A stretch of 64,000 nucleotides of DNA from Piezodorus guildinii (taxonomy: Eukaryota; Arthropoda; Insecta; Hemiptera; Pentatomidae). Made by a program: the position numbers and the translations under genes. The notes under the pieces were generated by a model. That model did no database searches. It was not told the DNA's origin and was given only the letters and a program-made list of their open reading frames with translations. The DNA is taken from the NCBI GenBank assembly GCA_023052935.1, contig CM041297.1:52247917-52311916 (forward strand). Reading direction: 5' to 3'. Below are positions 9,702 through 22,085 of the stretch, in pieces; positions within the stretch are counted from its first letter, which is position 1, and each line of letters opens with the position of its first letter.

Positions 9702-11020
9702 CTTTTAATTAAATTAACCCGATTCATTTGAAGGAAAAAACAAAACACTACACGTGAAAAAGAACATGTCGTTAATTCTGAATGGATCATATTGTATAAG
9801 GAATAGACGGCTATTTTACCGACCTTACAGCAAGCTAAGTGTTAGTACTATGAAGTCCTTTATCATCTGTTATATCCAAATGAACTCAACGATGACTCTT
9901 ATTCAACGTCTATCGGATTTAACGCCCTTACACTTTATAACAAGAGAAAGAAGGTCTGTGTGAAAAATATAGTATGTGAAAAATTGCTTTGTTATTCAGA
10001 ACCCCCTTCTCGGCTTGAACTTTCGTGATGCTAACCCTAATTGCCAATATTAATGGCCTAGTTTGCATATCTCCAGCGTGACTTTTCCTCCTTTTTGATG
10101 TTGTAGTTTGTTTTTATCAAGGATCGAGTTAATTCTGACGAATGGAGCCACCTTCTTGGCATGTGATTTCTCTTTTGGTACTCTAAGGCAGAGGCATTGC
10201 CCTAAGATGGAAGCCCTGTTTCACGGCATTGACACGGATGGGAGAGGACCGAATCAGCTCTGTTTCCATGCTGGAGGATCCTCTCTGCAAGTCAGGCCTG
10301 GATTTGGTTCAAGGCGGCAAGCTCTTCCACGCCGCTTTAACGCTCCCATGTATTTCCCTTAAATTAACCAAGGTCTTGGAAATAGATTACTCTTCAGATG
10401 CTTTGAATATTATTTTATGCTTTTAAAAATATTTGATTTAAACTACTACTAGAACGTAAGTTATCTATTACAACCCACTTTATATTTAGAAATATAAATC
10501 AGCATTGATTTATAACAACACCTATTTGCATCCCATACAATGCAACACTATGGGTGATCTTATGCCAGTAAGTACATGCTAATCACAATTGTGTGTTAGA
10601 AGGGATGATGTTTCATTCTTCCTCGTCCTCTTAGCTTACTTCATCTTGTTGATCATTGGATTGAAGTTTATGTTGTTTAGTATCCACATCATTTTCTGTA
10701 TGCCACAGTTGTGAATTCGCAAGGAAAAGGAATTTATAACGGGTGATTTAAAACATTCCGGCGTATTTATGTCATTCTATCTAATAGCTACGCGTTGCGT
10801 TATCATCATCATATCATAATAGAAGTTATCATTCCAATATTAACATTACAGGTCTGATTCCGGTCGGTGCGGGTTATATTTATTTGTGGGCTGTTTTTAA
10901 GAAAAAATTCAAATTGTATCTTAACAATAGTTGAGCATTACAATAAAAAATCCTGACAGGATGTATGTTAACGACGATTTTCTTTTAAGTTTTTTAAGTT
11001 TATATTTTTCAAAATCATCT
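9702..11020. other. No gene seen; balanced-composition island at about 10000-10400
   Basis: Short frames occur around 10108-10426 but overlap each other in two frames and show no recognisable domain, so they are not called. The sequence at 10000-10400 is less AT-rich than its surroundings and free of visible repeats. Confidence 0.4.
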
Positions 11021-11436
11021 AGGGGTCACCTGTGCTTTTGTTGCAAGCGTAACCTTCTACGACCAAACCCAGCAGATGGCTCAAGCTATTCTCTAGGTTT
11101 AATAAGTTAATTTTTATAATAAAATTATTTGCCTACCACTAGAACCAGAGATATTAAATACAATGTTTTTCCGCAAATAACTCAGATTGTTTTAAGCGAC
11201 TCCTGGGTAGCGTTAGCAATAGCTAGTATTCTACAGTTGCTAATCGTTTAATGTCTAGTTTCACCAAAAAAATCCTCCAAAAAATAGAGAAACATTTGGG
11301 ATCCTCTCCTTGCGATGTAAATTACTGGTTAAAATCATCTGGTCTAATTAAACCTGGATGTGCGAAATTTAGGGCTCGTATTGTAACTCCGACCGATTTA
11401 CCACAACAGATATAGTAACGTTAAATAAATAAACAA
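11021..11436 (+). mobile_element. SINE family 2 copy, degenerate or interrupted
   Basis: The 5' part (GGGGTCACCTGTGCTTTTGT at 11022) resembles the family head. The 3' part from about 11268 (TTAAACCTGGATGTGCGAAA, then TTAGGGCTC and AATAAACAAACAAA) matches the family 3' half seen at 26700-26787 and 38960. The middle (about 11090-11267) does not match other copies and may be inserted sequence. Confidence 0.5.
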
Positions 11437-12469
11437 ACAAAACATCTTGGGTTTTGAATTCAATGGATTATTGAACCTAGTGTATAAGCTCTAAAAGAGT
11501 TTCCATAGCTCTTCGTCATAAGTTATTGTTTTTTCTTATCTGAGGATACACATATTAGAATGTTAACCTGTTAGATTTTTTTTTGTCGTAAGGTTTAACA
11601 CCTTCCTATAAACAACTCACTGAACCTCAGCCTCACCACCCCCCTAACTGTGACTGATCGCAAGGACTGCAAGGTAAGTGACACCGGCGTTACATAAGAG
11701 TGCTCCGGAGGATGCGTAGAGAGGTATCGAAGCAGGGCTCGGTGAATGGGCGCAGTGGGCCGTACCGAGAGGCTGGGAGCTGGTAACAGTTGATAGGATG
11801 TGGTTCCGCTCCTCGCTTCTTCACCGCCGGAAACGGCAGTTCTTCACAGTCTCGATAACTGTCCTCAGGCGGTGATTAGGAGTTCCGGCGAGCTTGGTGG
11901 CCTCCTCCGGGGGGATCCTTGGAAACTGGATGTGGTATACTGATCGGAGGCTACGAAGTCATTCGACCGTGGACTTGAATAAAAAAATTCCTATAGTACT
12001 TCTCCTTATGAAGGGTCTCCATTTCAGGCGTTTAAATACTCACACTTATGATATATATGCAAACCGCAATCCTAAGAGGTGAGGGGAAGATAATGCCCAA
12101 CCGCCAGATTCTTTAAGGATGACATGAAGACCAAGAAAGGATTTTCTTCCCATTGCGTTGATTCGCCATGCCCAGCAACTAGATGACCTAAAACATGGAA
12201 TAATTACTAGCTCACATCTCAGTGCCATGTTTTTTTCTTTTTTTTTTCTCTCTTTTAACTCGGCATTAATAACCGCCCTCCCTGGCGTCGAAACCCCCCG
12301 TACAATGGGAGATAGGTAATGAAAAAAGTAGCTAACACAGAATTTATCAGGGGATTTCTATTAATAATATATAAATATAAGATAAATGCTTTATTTACAT
12401 AATATACAAAATATTGATAACATATATTTTATAAAATCAAAGCTCACAAGAACAGTTTGTCGAGTTGTC
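11437..12469. other. No gene seen; G+C-rich island at about 11600-11920
   Basis: The island contains GC-rich blocks such as CGCCGGAAACGGCAG near 11825 and CTCCTCCGGGGGGATCC near 11905, with no family repeat and no convincing coding frame. A second mild island lies at 12060-12230. It may be host regulatory sequence; no function can be assigned. Confidence 0.4.
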
Positions 12470-12950
12470 CCTTTTTTTTTTTTTAATTTTTCTGATAGTA
12501 ATTATGATTAAATTTGTGTTTTTACGTAACCTTATGACCGATTATTATTGATAGTAATAATCTAAAAATTAAAATTCTGTACCAAAAATGTATGTATTTT
12601 AAGGATTTATTTATGTATAAATCAATATAATAATAGCAAGATTCACCCAATTAAAGCCCATTTAATCCATGTATTAATTCTTCTTGAGTTAGCCTATCTT
12701 TTTCTAGATATTTCATTCTAATCTCCATTACGACAGGGTATATTGCCAAAAAGTGGTAGGTATCCTCTGGCATATTATGATTGCACATGGCACAGGTAGG
12801 TAGGTATCCTATCCCTTCTCCATGACTGACCATTAAGCCTCATCAATTCTCTTCTTTCTTTAAATATCAAAGTCCTACAGTAGAGACCAAGTTTGCAGTG
12901 GTGGATGTAAGAAATTGCTCCCAGCACCCATTTTATGATCACAGCTTCCT
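12470..12950 (-). pseudogene. LINE C-terminal zinc-ribbon region, decayed
   Basis: On the minus strand, SWRRDRIPTYL followed after a frameshift by CAMCNHNMPEDTYHFLAI forms a C-x2-C-x(n)-H segment like the zinc ribbon near the end of some non-LTR reverse transcriptases. The usual fourth ligand (C in the CP after the H) reads Y. The plus-strand T-run at about 12471-12484 would be its poly-A tail. It meets the plus-strand LINE fragment at about 12955 head to head. Confidence 0.5.
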
Positions 12951-12954
12951 GGTA

Positions 12955-13435
12955 TTTAAATCCTGAACCCTTAACCAGGAAACAAGATCCCGTCTGTCCG
13001 ACCTCTACACTCCTTTCCATAGAACCAAAAAATATGATTGCTCCTTTTTAGCCCGATCCACTGCCTTATGGAATACTCTCCCGTCAAACATCAGTCATGC
13101 TCCTTCCCTATCATCGTTTAAATCCCTCTTATTTCAATACTTCCATTCCCTCCAGTCAGATGTAAGCTAATTTTTATGATGTCGACTGAAGTGAGGTGAA
13201 TAGTGTATTTCCTTTATGAGATATAAAAGTTAAATTTTATGTTAATTCTTATTTATTTATTTCTATAATATGTTCATAGAGATGTCACTATGACTTATTC
13301 TTTTTTTTTGTTATTTAAATGTATTTATTTATTGTTTTTGGCTAGTTATATTTTTTATTAATTCATTAATGTTATTCTACTAGGAAAATTGTCCTAGAAT
13401 AAAGTTTTTAGTTCTATTCTATTCTATTCTATCAT
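12955..13435 (+). pseudogene. CR1/L2-like LINE 3' end
   Basis: From about 12965 the plus strand reads RSRLSDLYTPFHRTKKYD and then CSFLARSTALWNTLPSNI, ending SSFKSLLFQYFHSL with a stop near 13168. The patterns R-T-x-x-Y, LWNxLP and SSFKxxL are standard for the C-termini of CR1/L2-type ORF2 proteins. The 3' UTR finishes with a perfect six-pair hairpin (CTAGGA, loop, TCCTAG; 13380-13397), AATAAAG, and an ATTCT microsatellite tail (about 13410-13431). Only the last part of ORF2 is present, as expected of 5' truncation. Confidence 0.7.
13380..13404 (+). other. LINE 3' terminal hairpin
   Basis: CTAGGA (13380-13385) pairs with TCCTAG (13392-13397) around a six-base loop and is followed by AATAAAG. 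Equivalent hairpins with different stem bases occur at 27198-27210 and 48723-48737 (minus). Such 3' structures are typically what the LINE reverse transcriptase recognises. Confidence 0.6.
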
Positions 13436-14024
13436 TCGGAAAAAGTAAAGCAGAAAGGTTTCCTAATATCGACACATTCAATGATTAAGCATTTTTTCTA
13501 AACATTGAATTAATAAATTAAATTATTATCTTATATTTCAAGCAAATATCAAAATATAAGTCCCAGCAGTTATGACTTAAATAACAACATGAGATTCCGG
13601 CTCCTGTTTACAAGCGTCTATTGTTACATCAGTCAATGGCTCCCTACATCCACGGCTGAGAGGAATGCAAATGACGAGGGTGGTGTTGAGGAGCCGACCC
13701 CGGGCTAAGACGAATATGAAGACTCCAAGGATGACCGAGAATTTGCATGTTGATTGCGCTAGCCCCTTCCACTCCCCATTTACAAGTTAATACAGGCCGT
13801 ATACATAATCCTGACCGTCATGCAACACTTACGCCCTCTCTGGATTAAATAATTGATAAATTGATTGTCTATTAACATATTGAGTGGACCGTCCAAAGTC
13901 GAGATCCAATCCGGCTACCACAAGGGATGAAGATGGTATGGAAGTGTATGCCTCGTGGTCACTCAAAACAAAAATAGAGAAGAAGCAATTCGTTCAATAA
14001 TGATCTGAATAACAATGTAAAAAA
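13436..14024. other. No gene seen; island at about 13600-13860
   Basis: The island is non-repetitive and more G+C-rich than its flanks (for example GAGGAGCCGACCCCGGGCTA near 13689). No coding frame or RNA gene was recognised. Confidence 0.4.
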
Positions 14025-15080
14025 TAAAAAACAAACTAAAATAATTATTACGAAATGGTTTATTATTTCTGAATAATTAATTATATCAGGGTATAACTTC
14101 TTACAGTTGCTAACCTTAACTATTTTTCTCTATCTTCAATAATAACAGTGTTTTTGTGCAAATACATCTAATATAATTTGTTACTAGATTATACATATCA
14201 ACTTTTTTTTTCTGTTCATAGTTTGAGGGAAAAGAACGCAAATTTTGAGGAGAGGGGGGACAATTTTTATTTGTTTTGTTCGATTATAAAAGTTCGTTAT
14301 TGAATATAAAGAACCAAAAGCATTTATAGTATACTTTGTTACTGTTTCCAATTCTTTTCTTTCAATTTTTATTCAAATAAAATTTCCTGATTCCAGAACG
14401 CCTTACATTTTTTCTCTATTATCAATATTAACCGAGCTATAAGGGATTCACATCTCTTAAAATGTGTTGCGTGACCCTATAAGATATTTTTTTCTCTTTG
14501 TTCACCGCGGTGTCTTGATTTCGAAAACCTTTTTTTATTTTTCTATATCTTCAATAATGACCGAGTTTTGGTGAAATTACATTCTGATTTCTGCCTTGAA
14601 TATATAGATAAAAATTTTTTTTCTGCTTATAGTGCTTTACTGACTCTAAAACTCTATACATGTTTTTCATTATCTTAAAAAATAACTGAGTTATAGGCGT
14701 AGCTATGGATACAATTTCAATTTTTTTTAGAATAATTCTATACGGTTGTTGGTTAAAAAACCCTAATAATTTTTGTCTCTATCTTCGGAAATAACGTAGT
14801 TATTGAATTAAATCACTTTTAATCGGCCTCCATTTTTAAAATAACCACCTGATATCAACGTCTAAGTTTTAGGAACATCTTTGCCATATATAGTATTTTT
14901 GTGGCGAATTAAAAAAAACATTGGTCCAGTAGTTTCGGAGAAATGCTGCTGATGGCAGACAAACCGATTTTTTTGATTTGTTATTCGGGTTCTACGCATC
15001 TTGAAAAGTAATCCCTTAATTTTTTAGGAGAATTTTTTTTTTTTTTTGGTCGATTACTGAGGTTATTATTGATAATTATA
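14025..15080 (+). repeat. Family D repeat, longest copy, with internal degenerate subrepeats
   Basis: It begins with the ATGGTTTATTATTT block shared by all copies and ends near the TTCTACGCATCTTGAAA block and a T-run at about 15034-15048. Between these, versions of CTATCTTCAATAATAACCGAG followed by TTAT recur near 14130, 14415, 14545, 14675 and 14780, often preceded by T-rich stretches. The middle thus looks built from degenerate units of about 110-140 bases, with one longer gap. The other copies carry fewer units. There is no coding capacity. Confidence 0.6.
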
Positions 15081-16417
15081 TGTCCAAAATGAAGGATTAT
15101 ATGTAAATTAAGATTATCTCAAAGCGGTATAAAAAACAACAACAATATTTTGGCACAAATAGAATGATGAGGGATTCTTGATTGCCGCTAGCTACTTCAA
15201 AACCGCGCTTCGAATTTTAATACAGTTTTCAATATTACTTATAACATTTATTCCTGAAGGTTCATAAGTAAAATACATTTAAATTAAGTTTTACTTTAGA
15301 AGGGAAAATAAAATTTTCCGTAATCAAATCAACAAAAAAAATTTTCTTAAATATGAGTGGTAATGGAGACCTATAATATACCGTTTCATGATTTTCGAAA
15401 AAGTAATTTGCAAAAGAATTATTCTACAAGTTAATAGAAAGTTGTTATAAGCCCATTAACATTTGTCATGTTATAATGTTGTAATGAGGGAGGTTATGGT
15501 GATTCAGTGTTGTCACCGTAAGGATCTGACAAGTTGTGTTCTTTCATGCAGTCTTAAGAAAATATATTACGTACGTACGTTAGTTGTTAAAATTAATGGA
15601 AAGTTATTATAAATCCATAAACTAAAGTTGTTATTAATTATTTCTGCTTTTTCATTATTTCATGAAAATATCTGGGTTTCATGAAATAATGTAAAAGTTT
15701 CATTGTAAACTAAATGGGATTCCCATGGAACGTAGAGTATATTCAAAGTCCATCTCTTGGTTAACCACAGTAGCATAAAAGTGATGCTAAATGAATTAAC
15801 AAACAAGATAGTTCATGTTTATATTAATAAAATTAGGTGAAGATTCTTTCCGCTAACTCATTTTTAACCACGCAAAGGATTTAGATACGGTTTCCTCTAT
15901 CGTTTATGTTATTCTTTTCTTAAGGTTTATTAGTGAAATACATTAAATTTAAGTTTTTCTTTAGATGGGAAGTTTTAATTTTTTTAAACTATGTAACAAA
16001 AAACTAAAATTTGATCAGTAGAATATACGTGTAATATGCTGTTAAAAAGGGACAGATTTAAAAATTCTTAATATGAAACAAAAGAAGTCGTAGATAGAAA
16101 ATATTGTTATAAGCACATAAACTTATGAGCATTTCTTCTTCTCTAATAGAAAAATAATCACAAAGCGATAAACACAAAATCGGGCAAAGAGCGTTTCTTT
16201 CAGCATAAATGATACTAAATTTGTATATAACATAATTGTAACATTGAAGCACGGGTTCGTCACTATTTACTATAGAAAATCAACAAAGATGAACTAAATA
16301 ATATTATAGTGTACTAAAGAAAGTAATCACAAATTAAAAAAAAAACTAAAAAAACTATGTTCTTATTACCGCGCGGCATGTTTCTTAAGTTTCCACATCG
16401 CGATACTTAATGACATT
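15081..16417. other. No gene seen
   Basis: AT-rich sequence. Short similar phrases occur (AAGTTAATAGAAAGTTGTTA near 15430 and a variant near 15593; TTCTTAAGGTTTATTAGTGA near 15915 and a variant near 15253), suggesting an old internal duplication of roughly 0.65 kb. No gene was recognised. Confidence 0.4.
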
Positions 16418-16595
16418 TTATAGGATTGGATCATCACTTCTATTTTTGTGAGTAGCCACCCATTGGCTGGCGGGTCCCACGTACCATATTAGTGAATTCC
16501 TATTCTATTTTGTACTTAAAAAAGTCCTCCTGGGACTGGGATTTTGAACTCACAACTTTTACAGTGGTAGGCTAGCGCTGTAGTAGGAATTGAAT
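16418..16595 (-). mobile_element. SINE family 3 copy
   Basis: AGGATTGGATCATCAC at the left and a GGGACTGGGATTTTGAACTC block at the right align with 41817-41995 in the same orientation. On the minus strand the block reads like a B box (GTTCAAAATCCCAGTCCC). The tRNA-like head therefore lies at the right and the copy is on the minus strand. Confidence 0.5.
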
Positions 16596-17815
16596 TCCGG
16601 AAAAAAACGGATTCTTCATCATCAAACATTTACCGGATCCGATTACACAATATTATGTCCAAAAATAGTGCAGTTTAATCAGCAGGTACTTTAAGTGAGT
16701 TACATTTGGTGTGAATGTTAAGTGGTGAGTCGTTCGATGCCAATTGCATCACGCTATCGGTTGGTTCAGTTCAGTATCATTCGTTCGTCTCGCGCGAGAC
16801 AATAAATGTTTTTGCTTTTGGTGCAGATGTTTTGGTGCTTTGTGCTTTGTGTGTTTTGTGCTTCATATGAATGCAAGTAACAGATATTATTTTCTTGAAT
16901 TTACGCGATCTTTAGCAGCCTATAAGTTGGCTGTAGAGGAACTTCTGAAAAAATCCAAAAATTTGTTTTAGAGTAATTGCTCACTCATGACATGATGTAA
17001 AGTACTGAATTATATGAAAGACTGCGTACAAATCTATTAAAATCAAGAAAGACTGGCTACTGCTCACTTTCTCAGATAGTTCAATTAATTTATTAAGTTT
17101 ATTTATAAAATTTAATATAATTAACCTTGCGTAATTAACTGAGATGGGAATTGTGATAACAATAATATTAAATTATTTGAGAATGCTAACAAACAAGTCT
17201 TATTTTTATGATAGACACTATCATCATTTGCCGAATTAGTCTAATTATACCATTAATTAACACAATAATGAGTTTGTATTAAAAGTATAACTCTTAATAT
17301 TATTCTACTAATAATATTTGTTTTCAAATAGTATTTAAGTACTAATTACTTTAATATATATTATTAAAAATCACTTTTAATTTAGAAAAAAGTATCTTTG
17401 AAAACAAATATTGTTAATCACGTCCCCTGCCAGACGACTTATAATGGAACTACATACAGCCTGCTGCCGAAAAGGCTCTTCCAAATTCTACACTTGTCCG
17501 CCTCATTTTCAGCAAATAATCCTTAAAAGGCAACTGTTTTAGCATGCGTAAAAATTTTATTTTTAATTGTACGTTAAATCTGAATTTTTTGCTCCATGTC
17601 TAATCCTAACAGAACTTTTATTTTATAATCTTCCTATTATGAGGACAATTATACTCGAATAACTCATTAATAGTTCATCTTGGACCGAAAGGCTAAAATT
17701 AACCTGATTTTGTCGAATCTATCTATTTTGTACGGATTTATGAATTCGGGTTGGAACCGGCCGGGTAGAAAATGACGCCGGATTGCTATCCCTAGCAACT
17801 AGCCCCGGGCTCCCA
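16596..17815. other. No gene seen; small inverted repeat at 17313-17412
   Basis: AATATTTGTTTTCAAA (17313-17328) and its exact complement (17397-17412) enclose 68 AT-rich bases, possibly a tiny MITE-like hairpin. A frame around 16744-16971 has no recognisable domain and is not called. Confidence 0.4.
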
Positions 17816-18030
17816 TATATATTTTTATTCGATAAATATTAGGCCGTTCTACAAAAGAAGTATTGGATATTTTTTTTTTTTTAAACAATTTATTTAATTA
17901 CAAATTTTAAATTGTTTAAAAAAATAAATAAATATATCCAAGACTTCTTTTGTAGAATGGCCTAATATTTATTGAACAAATATTCAACCAAAAGAACTAT
18001 TACGACAATAATGAGAAAATATATATATTT
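17816..18030. mobile_element. Reduced copy of the Penelope-like inverted-repeat element
   Basis: The ends are those of the 8972-9689 element: TCGATAAATATTAGGCCGTT on the left, its complement on the right, and then the same one-sided tail (TATTCAACCAAAAGAACTAT and on to ATGAGAAAA; 17981-18018). The arms are only about 70 bases, and the hammerhead-bearing middle is missing. A possible duplication TATATATTT (17816-17824, 18022-18030) is low complexity and so uncertain. Both copies having the tail on one end only confirms it as part of the element. Confidence 0.65.
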
Positions 18031-18159
18031 ATTATATTCATTTATTTCATTTTATTACTTATATTAACAGAATTTCGTTGTATTTTAACACACGTATTTT
18101 CTAATTCTGAAATCTGATAATAATTATTTATAGACAAAAAAATGCTGGACTGTATGAAG

Positions 18160-18509
18160 TAGGGGTGGGCATAATCGAATGATCGTCATAATCGGATGAT
18201 CGGACTTCGATGATTTAAATAATCGAATGATTAGTATGCATTGTGAGAGACGATATGTCACTATTCCCGTCTTTATAGTGGCTGACCCAAGGTGCAAATA
18301 TGCATATAATTTATGTGAGGAGCAAAAAAAAAGAAAAAAAAAAAGGTCGTTCGATTATCCGAGCTCCTTATAATCTCTCGATTATCGTTCAACAGTTCAG
18401 TTCGAATGATCATTCGCTTATCCATAGATATTAATCCGATAATCGATTAATTGAATGATTGAAATAATCGAATGATTCGATAATCGTCATTCGATTATGC
18501 CCACCCCTA
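18160..18509. mobile_element. hAT-type MITE (350 bp)
   Basis: Terminal inverted repeats begin TAGGGGTGGGCATAATCGAA and the right end is the exact complement over at least 23 bases. An exact 8 bp duplication, GTATGAAG, flanks it at 18152-18159 and 18510-18517. The 8 bp duplication and the TAGGGGTGGGC start are typical of hAT elements. The interior carries many copies of ATCGAATGAT on both strands near the ends, resembling subterminal transposase sites, and an A-rich patch at about 18325-18344. There is no coding capacity, so it would need a hAT transposase in trans. Confidence 0.85.
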
Positions 18510-19364
18510 GTATGAAGCTGCTGCTTTACAACGTGCAAAAATGGTATAAGAGCCGTGATTGCTTTTAGTACAACCTAATTCTTAAATTATGATTGATTCA
18601 ACTATGCTCGATCCGCAAAAATTTATATTTTGTTGTAATGTAGTCTTTAAAAACTGTTTTGATCAAAGATGATTTAAGAATAAAAAAGAAAAATAATAAA
18701 GAACATGAAATAGTTTTAAATATTTAGCCGATTCGTTGATTTCAAACTCTGCAAATAATATTTCATAATTTGAAGTCCAGGATTAGTGTTGTGTTTTGTT
18801 TTTATCATAATAAAAAGATTGTCTTCAAAGGTATTTCAGATATTATTACGAGACGGATTTCGTAACTGACGAAATTAAGTACATTCGCGCTGGCTACATT
18901 AGTCTTGTTTCTCATGTTTTTGAAGAACACAGCCTTATATAAATTGTTCCAATTCTGTAACACAGAAATTTCCTGGAGCGGTCAAGTGCTTCTGGAAAAA
19001 AAAAAGATCCTGAGAGGCCGGGAGGGGGAAAACTAGAAGCGGAAGAGGAGATTTCTCGCCTGTTTTTCCCTCCGGTATTGGAAGACTACGTGAATGGGAG
19101 AGAGATGAATGGAGCCCCCCTCATGTGTAGTTTTTCTCCCCCCATTCACCTCATTTTTATCAATGGATCCCTCCTTTATACTGGTCCGGCCTTCGACTTC
19201 TTCACCCTTTAATATGCCGCATTGTTGTCCTCATTGTCGGCACGGGTTGAGTTCCTCTTCGGCAAACTTGAAGTTTCATTCAGTTGGCACGATGCTTTCA
19301 CGGTATATGGCTTAATAATTAGGAAGAAATTACAGTTAGCAAAGATTTCATTGTGGATTTAAGA
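18510..19364. other. No gene seen; island at about 18960-19320
   Basis: The island is non-repetitive and balanced in composition (GATCCTGAGAGGCCGGGAGG near 19006). A frame at 19109-19315 has no recognisable domain. Candidate regulatory DNA only by composition. Confidence 0.35.
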
Positions 19365-19392
19365 ATATATATATATATATATATATATATTC

Positions 19393-19458
<66 letters not shown>
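19365..19458. repeat. (TA)n microsatellite, ~94 bp
   Basis: An almost pure alternating TA tract broken by TTCTTAA near 19390. It can fold on itself completely. Confidence 0.95.
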
Positions 19459-19459
<1 letters not shown>

Positions 19460-19758
19460 TACTAGTTCACAATTAGTAGCAAAATGCAATGGAAAACGTT
19501 CCTATAGCTTCTATTTTTATTTTATTTTATAAAATTTAATTTATAAAAGAATTTTAAAGAAGAACTTACGTCTGCAAATTTACTTATAAGACATTTATTT
19601 CTATAAAATCTTGTATTCTATAAAACTGTATAAATCAATACATTAGGATAATATAGTTTTTATATCAGATTGTAATCAACATTATCTCACATGTATTTAT
19701 TTATGATATTTCAAATTGGCTTTTTAGTAAAATTTCTTTTAGTTTAATCATTCTAGTA

Positions 19759-19800
<42 letters not shown>

Positions 19801-21684
19801 TATATGAATATTATTATCCCTAGAAGAATTTATCTCTTATTATTGTACTATATTCTTCATTAATTTATGTTCTTGGCGAGATGTAGCAGTTATATTATGT
19901 TCTATCAAATATATTTTTATTTTTAGAGGACTTAATCCCGCAATAAAGTTTTTCTTCTTCTTTCTATAATAGTTTATATTTATACATATGGGGATTTGAT
20001 TACTTGAAATAGATAAAATACTGAAGAGTAAGAAATTTTTAAAATATTAAGCTCTGTCAGACTATTACAGTGATAAAAATACCTATCTTATATTAACACA
20101 GTCATTAAATTACCCACACAAAAAAAAGTTACGCATTGATGTAATACAATTTATCGCATAAATTAGAATATATATATATTTATCTTAAAATTGCTAAATC
20201 AGTTCCTTACGACCTTTGGTTTTTGAGCTAGACAAACTCACAGACATTGAGGACCCATTAATGTGTATTTCTTTTCAAATCTATTAATTAAATGATTTTT
20301 GCGATTTCAATGCGTTCTGTTTCTATGTATTTTCGTCTATATTTAAAAAAACTGTCACTAATATTTAAAAAAAAAATATCCCTATTTATGTTTTAATGTT
20401 GTATTTAACTTCGTTCAGAATAAAATGATAATTGAAGATTCATTAATTTAATACCTAGTTTTTGATTTAGTTCTGTTAACAACGGGAATATAACTCTGTT
20501 TTAAACTGGTTTTATTCTATGTACGTTTCAGGCAAATGTTGCCGGATAAAGCTGTTGAGAAATCGTTACACAAGACAAAACTAACATACCAAATGCATTG
20601 GTCACACCGAAAAGAAGTTTTTTTGTTTCATTATACACTTCTAGAGATATATTACCTGGGCTTGGTGAAAATGCCTGTAATCTATTGTTTCAGAGAAAGA
20701 TTTCTATGCAGCTGATTCTTGTGTCAGGAAAATATAACTTTTTTCCTTATAATGTTTACGCGGTAAATATTTACATTAATTCGCTGAAACAATATTTCAG
20801 TATCTCTATTAACTTAAAAAACATTATTAATGTGAATTACGTTTTTATCACTTAATGAACCATGCATACATAAATTACTTAATACATAGGTTATATAAAT
20901 GTATTAAACCAAGAAATAAAAAAAAACTTATATAAGAGTTTATTATGTTCATATAAATGTGTATTTCTGGTTTCGTGTAATTTATTTGTGTATAAATTAA
21001 GGTTATAAGTATTCGGAATAATTCGATAAAGAATATTACATTCGTCCAATATAATCCATAGAACATATTATGCAAATAAATATTGCTTTATTAAATAGTC
21101 TTGCGAATTATAATTCCAATAAATGTAACATTTATCTAAGAAAAATTACAAAAAAACGAAACTTTAAAAACACATATTTTTATTATATATAGTAAAGAAA
21201 TGAAACTCTAGTACCTAGAGAATTATATATTATATTACTGTAATATTGGTATGAGCCAATAAGCAATTTTTGAAACTTGTTTGTTTTTTAGTATACAGCC
21301 AAAGAATATAATTTTTTAAATTTATAATCTCTTCATTGGGTTCTAAATGCGCGGATTTTTATTCCTCTTGATACCAAAACCATTGCTAACCCTGATAGGG
21401 ATGGGAAAGGTAGTTATCATAATAAAAATTAGTTTAAAACACTAAAAAATAACATCTAGGACATTTTTATAATAATAATTTAGAATAATTATTATTAGAT
21501 ATCATCTAATATAAAAAATATTCGATAAATCTAAGGACCCCTTCCTCCCTCCCTTACTCCATCGCTGATTGACAAATTTCTTGGCACATGAAATAATAGA
21601 GAAACTGATATATGCAATGAATTAAAATAGATTACTGGTAGAAATAGAAGTCAATAAAGAAATATTTAAAACACCGAATCTGGA
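19459..21684. other. No gene seen; (TA)n at 19761-19792 and a weak LINE tail near 19920
   Basis: GAGGACTTAATCCCGCAATA followed by AAG near 19926 resembles the LINE terminal hairpin plus AATAAAG, with a three-pair stem only. Other frames in the interval, such as 20598-20855, have no recognisable domain. Confidence 0.4.
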
Positions 21685-22085
21685 CAAATTAATCAAAAAC
21701 GCTGAAAACTATTACACGATGGTTTATTATTTCCAAATAACAATATAATTAAGGTATAACCGTTTATATAACTGTTGATAGGCAATTAAGTAATACGAAA
21801 AGCAATAATTCAAATGATAATGACATATCACTACTGCTGATTTCAAAACACTATATCTCTGCTAGCCAATTTCAATGATTTTTTTTTTCAATTTGTAGTA
21901 AATTTAATTTTATATTTTTGGTATTTATATATTTATTAATTCGGAGAAATGTGTTTTTTTTTTTTTATTTGTTAATCGGGTTCTACGCTTCTTGAAACGT
22001 AAGCGTTCAAATTTAGAGGGGGGTATTTTTTTTTTCTGGGTCGATTACAAAGATTAAAATATTGTAATGTAATATTTAAAAAAAT
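21685..22085 (+). repeat. Family D repeat, copy 3
   Basis: It shares the ACGCTGAAAACTATTACACG start and TGGTTTATTATTTCC block, the TTTCAAAACACTATATCTCT block near 21842 and the CTACGCTTCTTGAAACGTAA block near 21983 with the copies at 14025 and 61885. It is closest in layout to the 61885 copy. No coding capacity. Confidence 0.65.

Noticed and set aside
9754..9963. 69-codon open frame beside the palindromic element
   Set aside because: No similarity to Penelope reverse transcriptase or GIY-YIG endonuclease could be recognised.
19926..19950. LINE terminal hairpin near 19928
   Set aside because: The stem is only three pairs and no coding or UTR context was recognised. Kept as a weak mention only.
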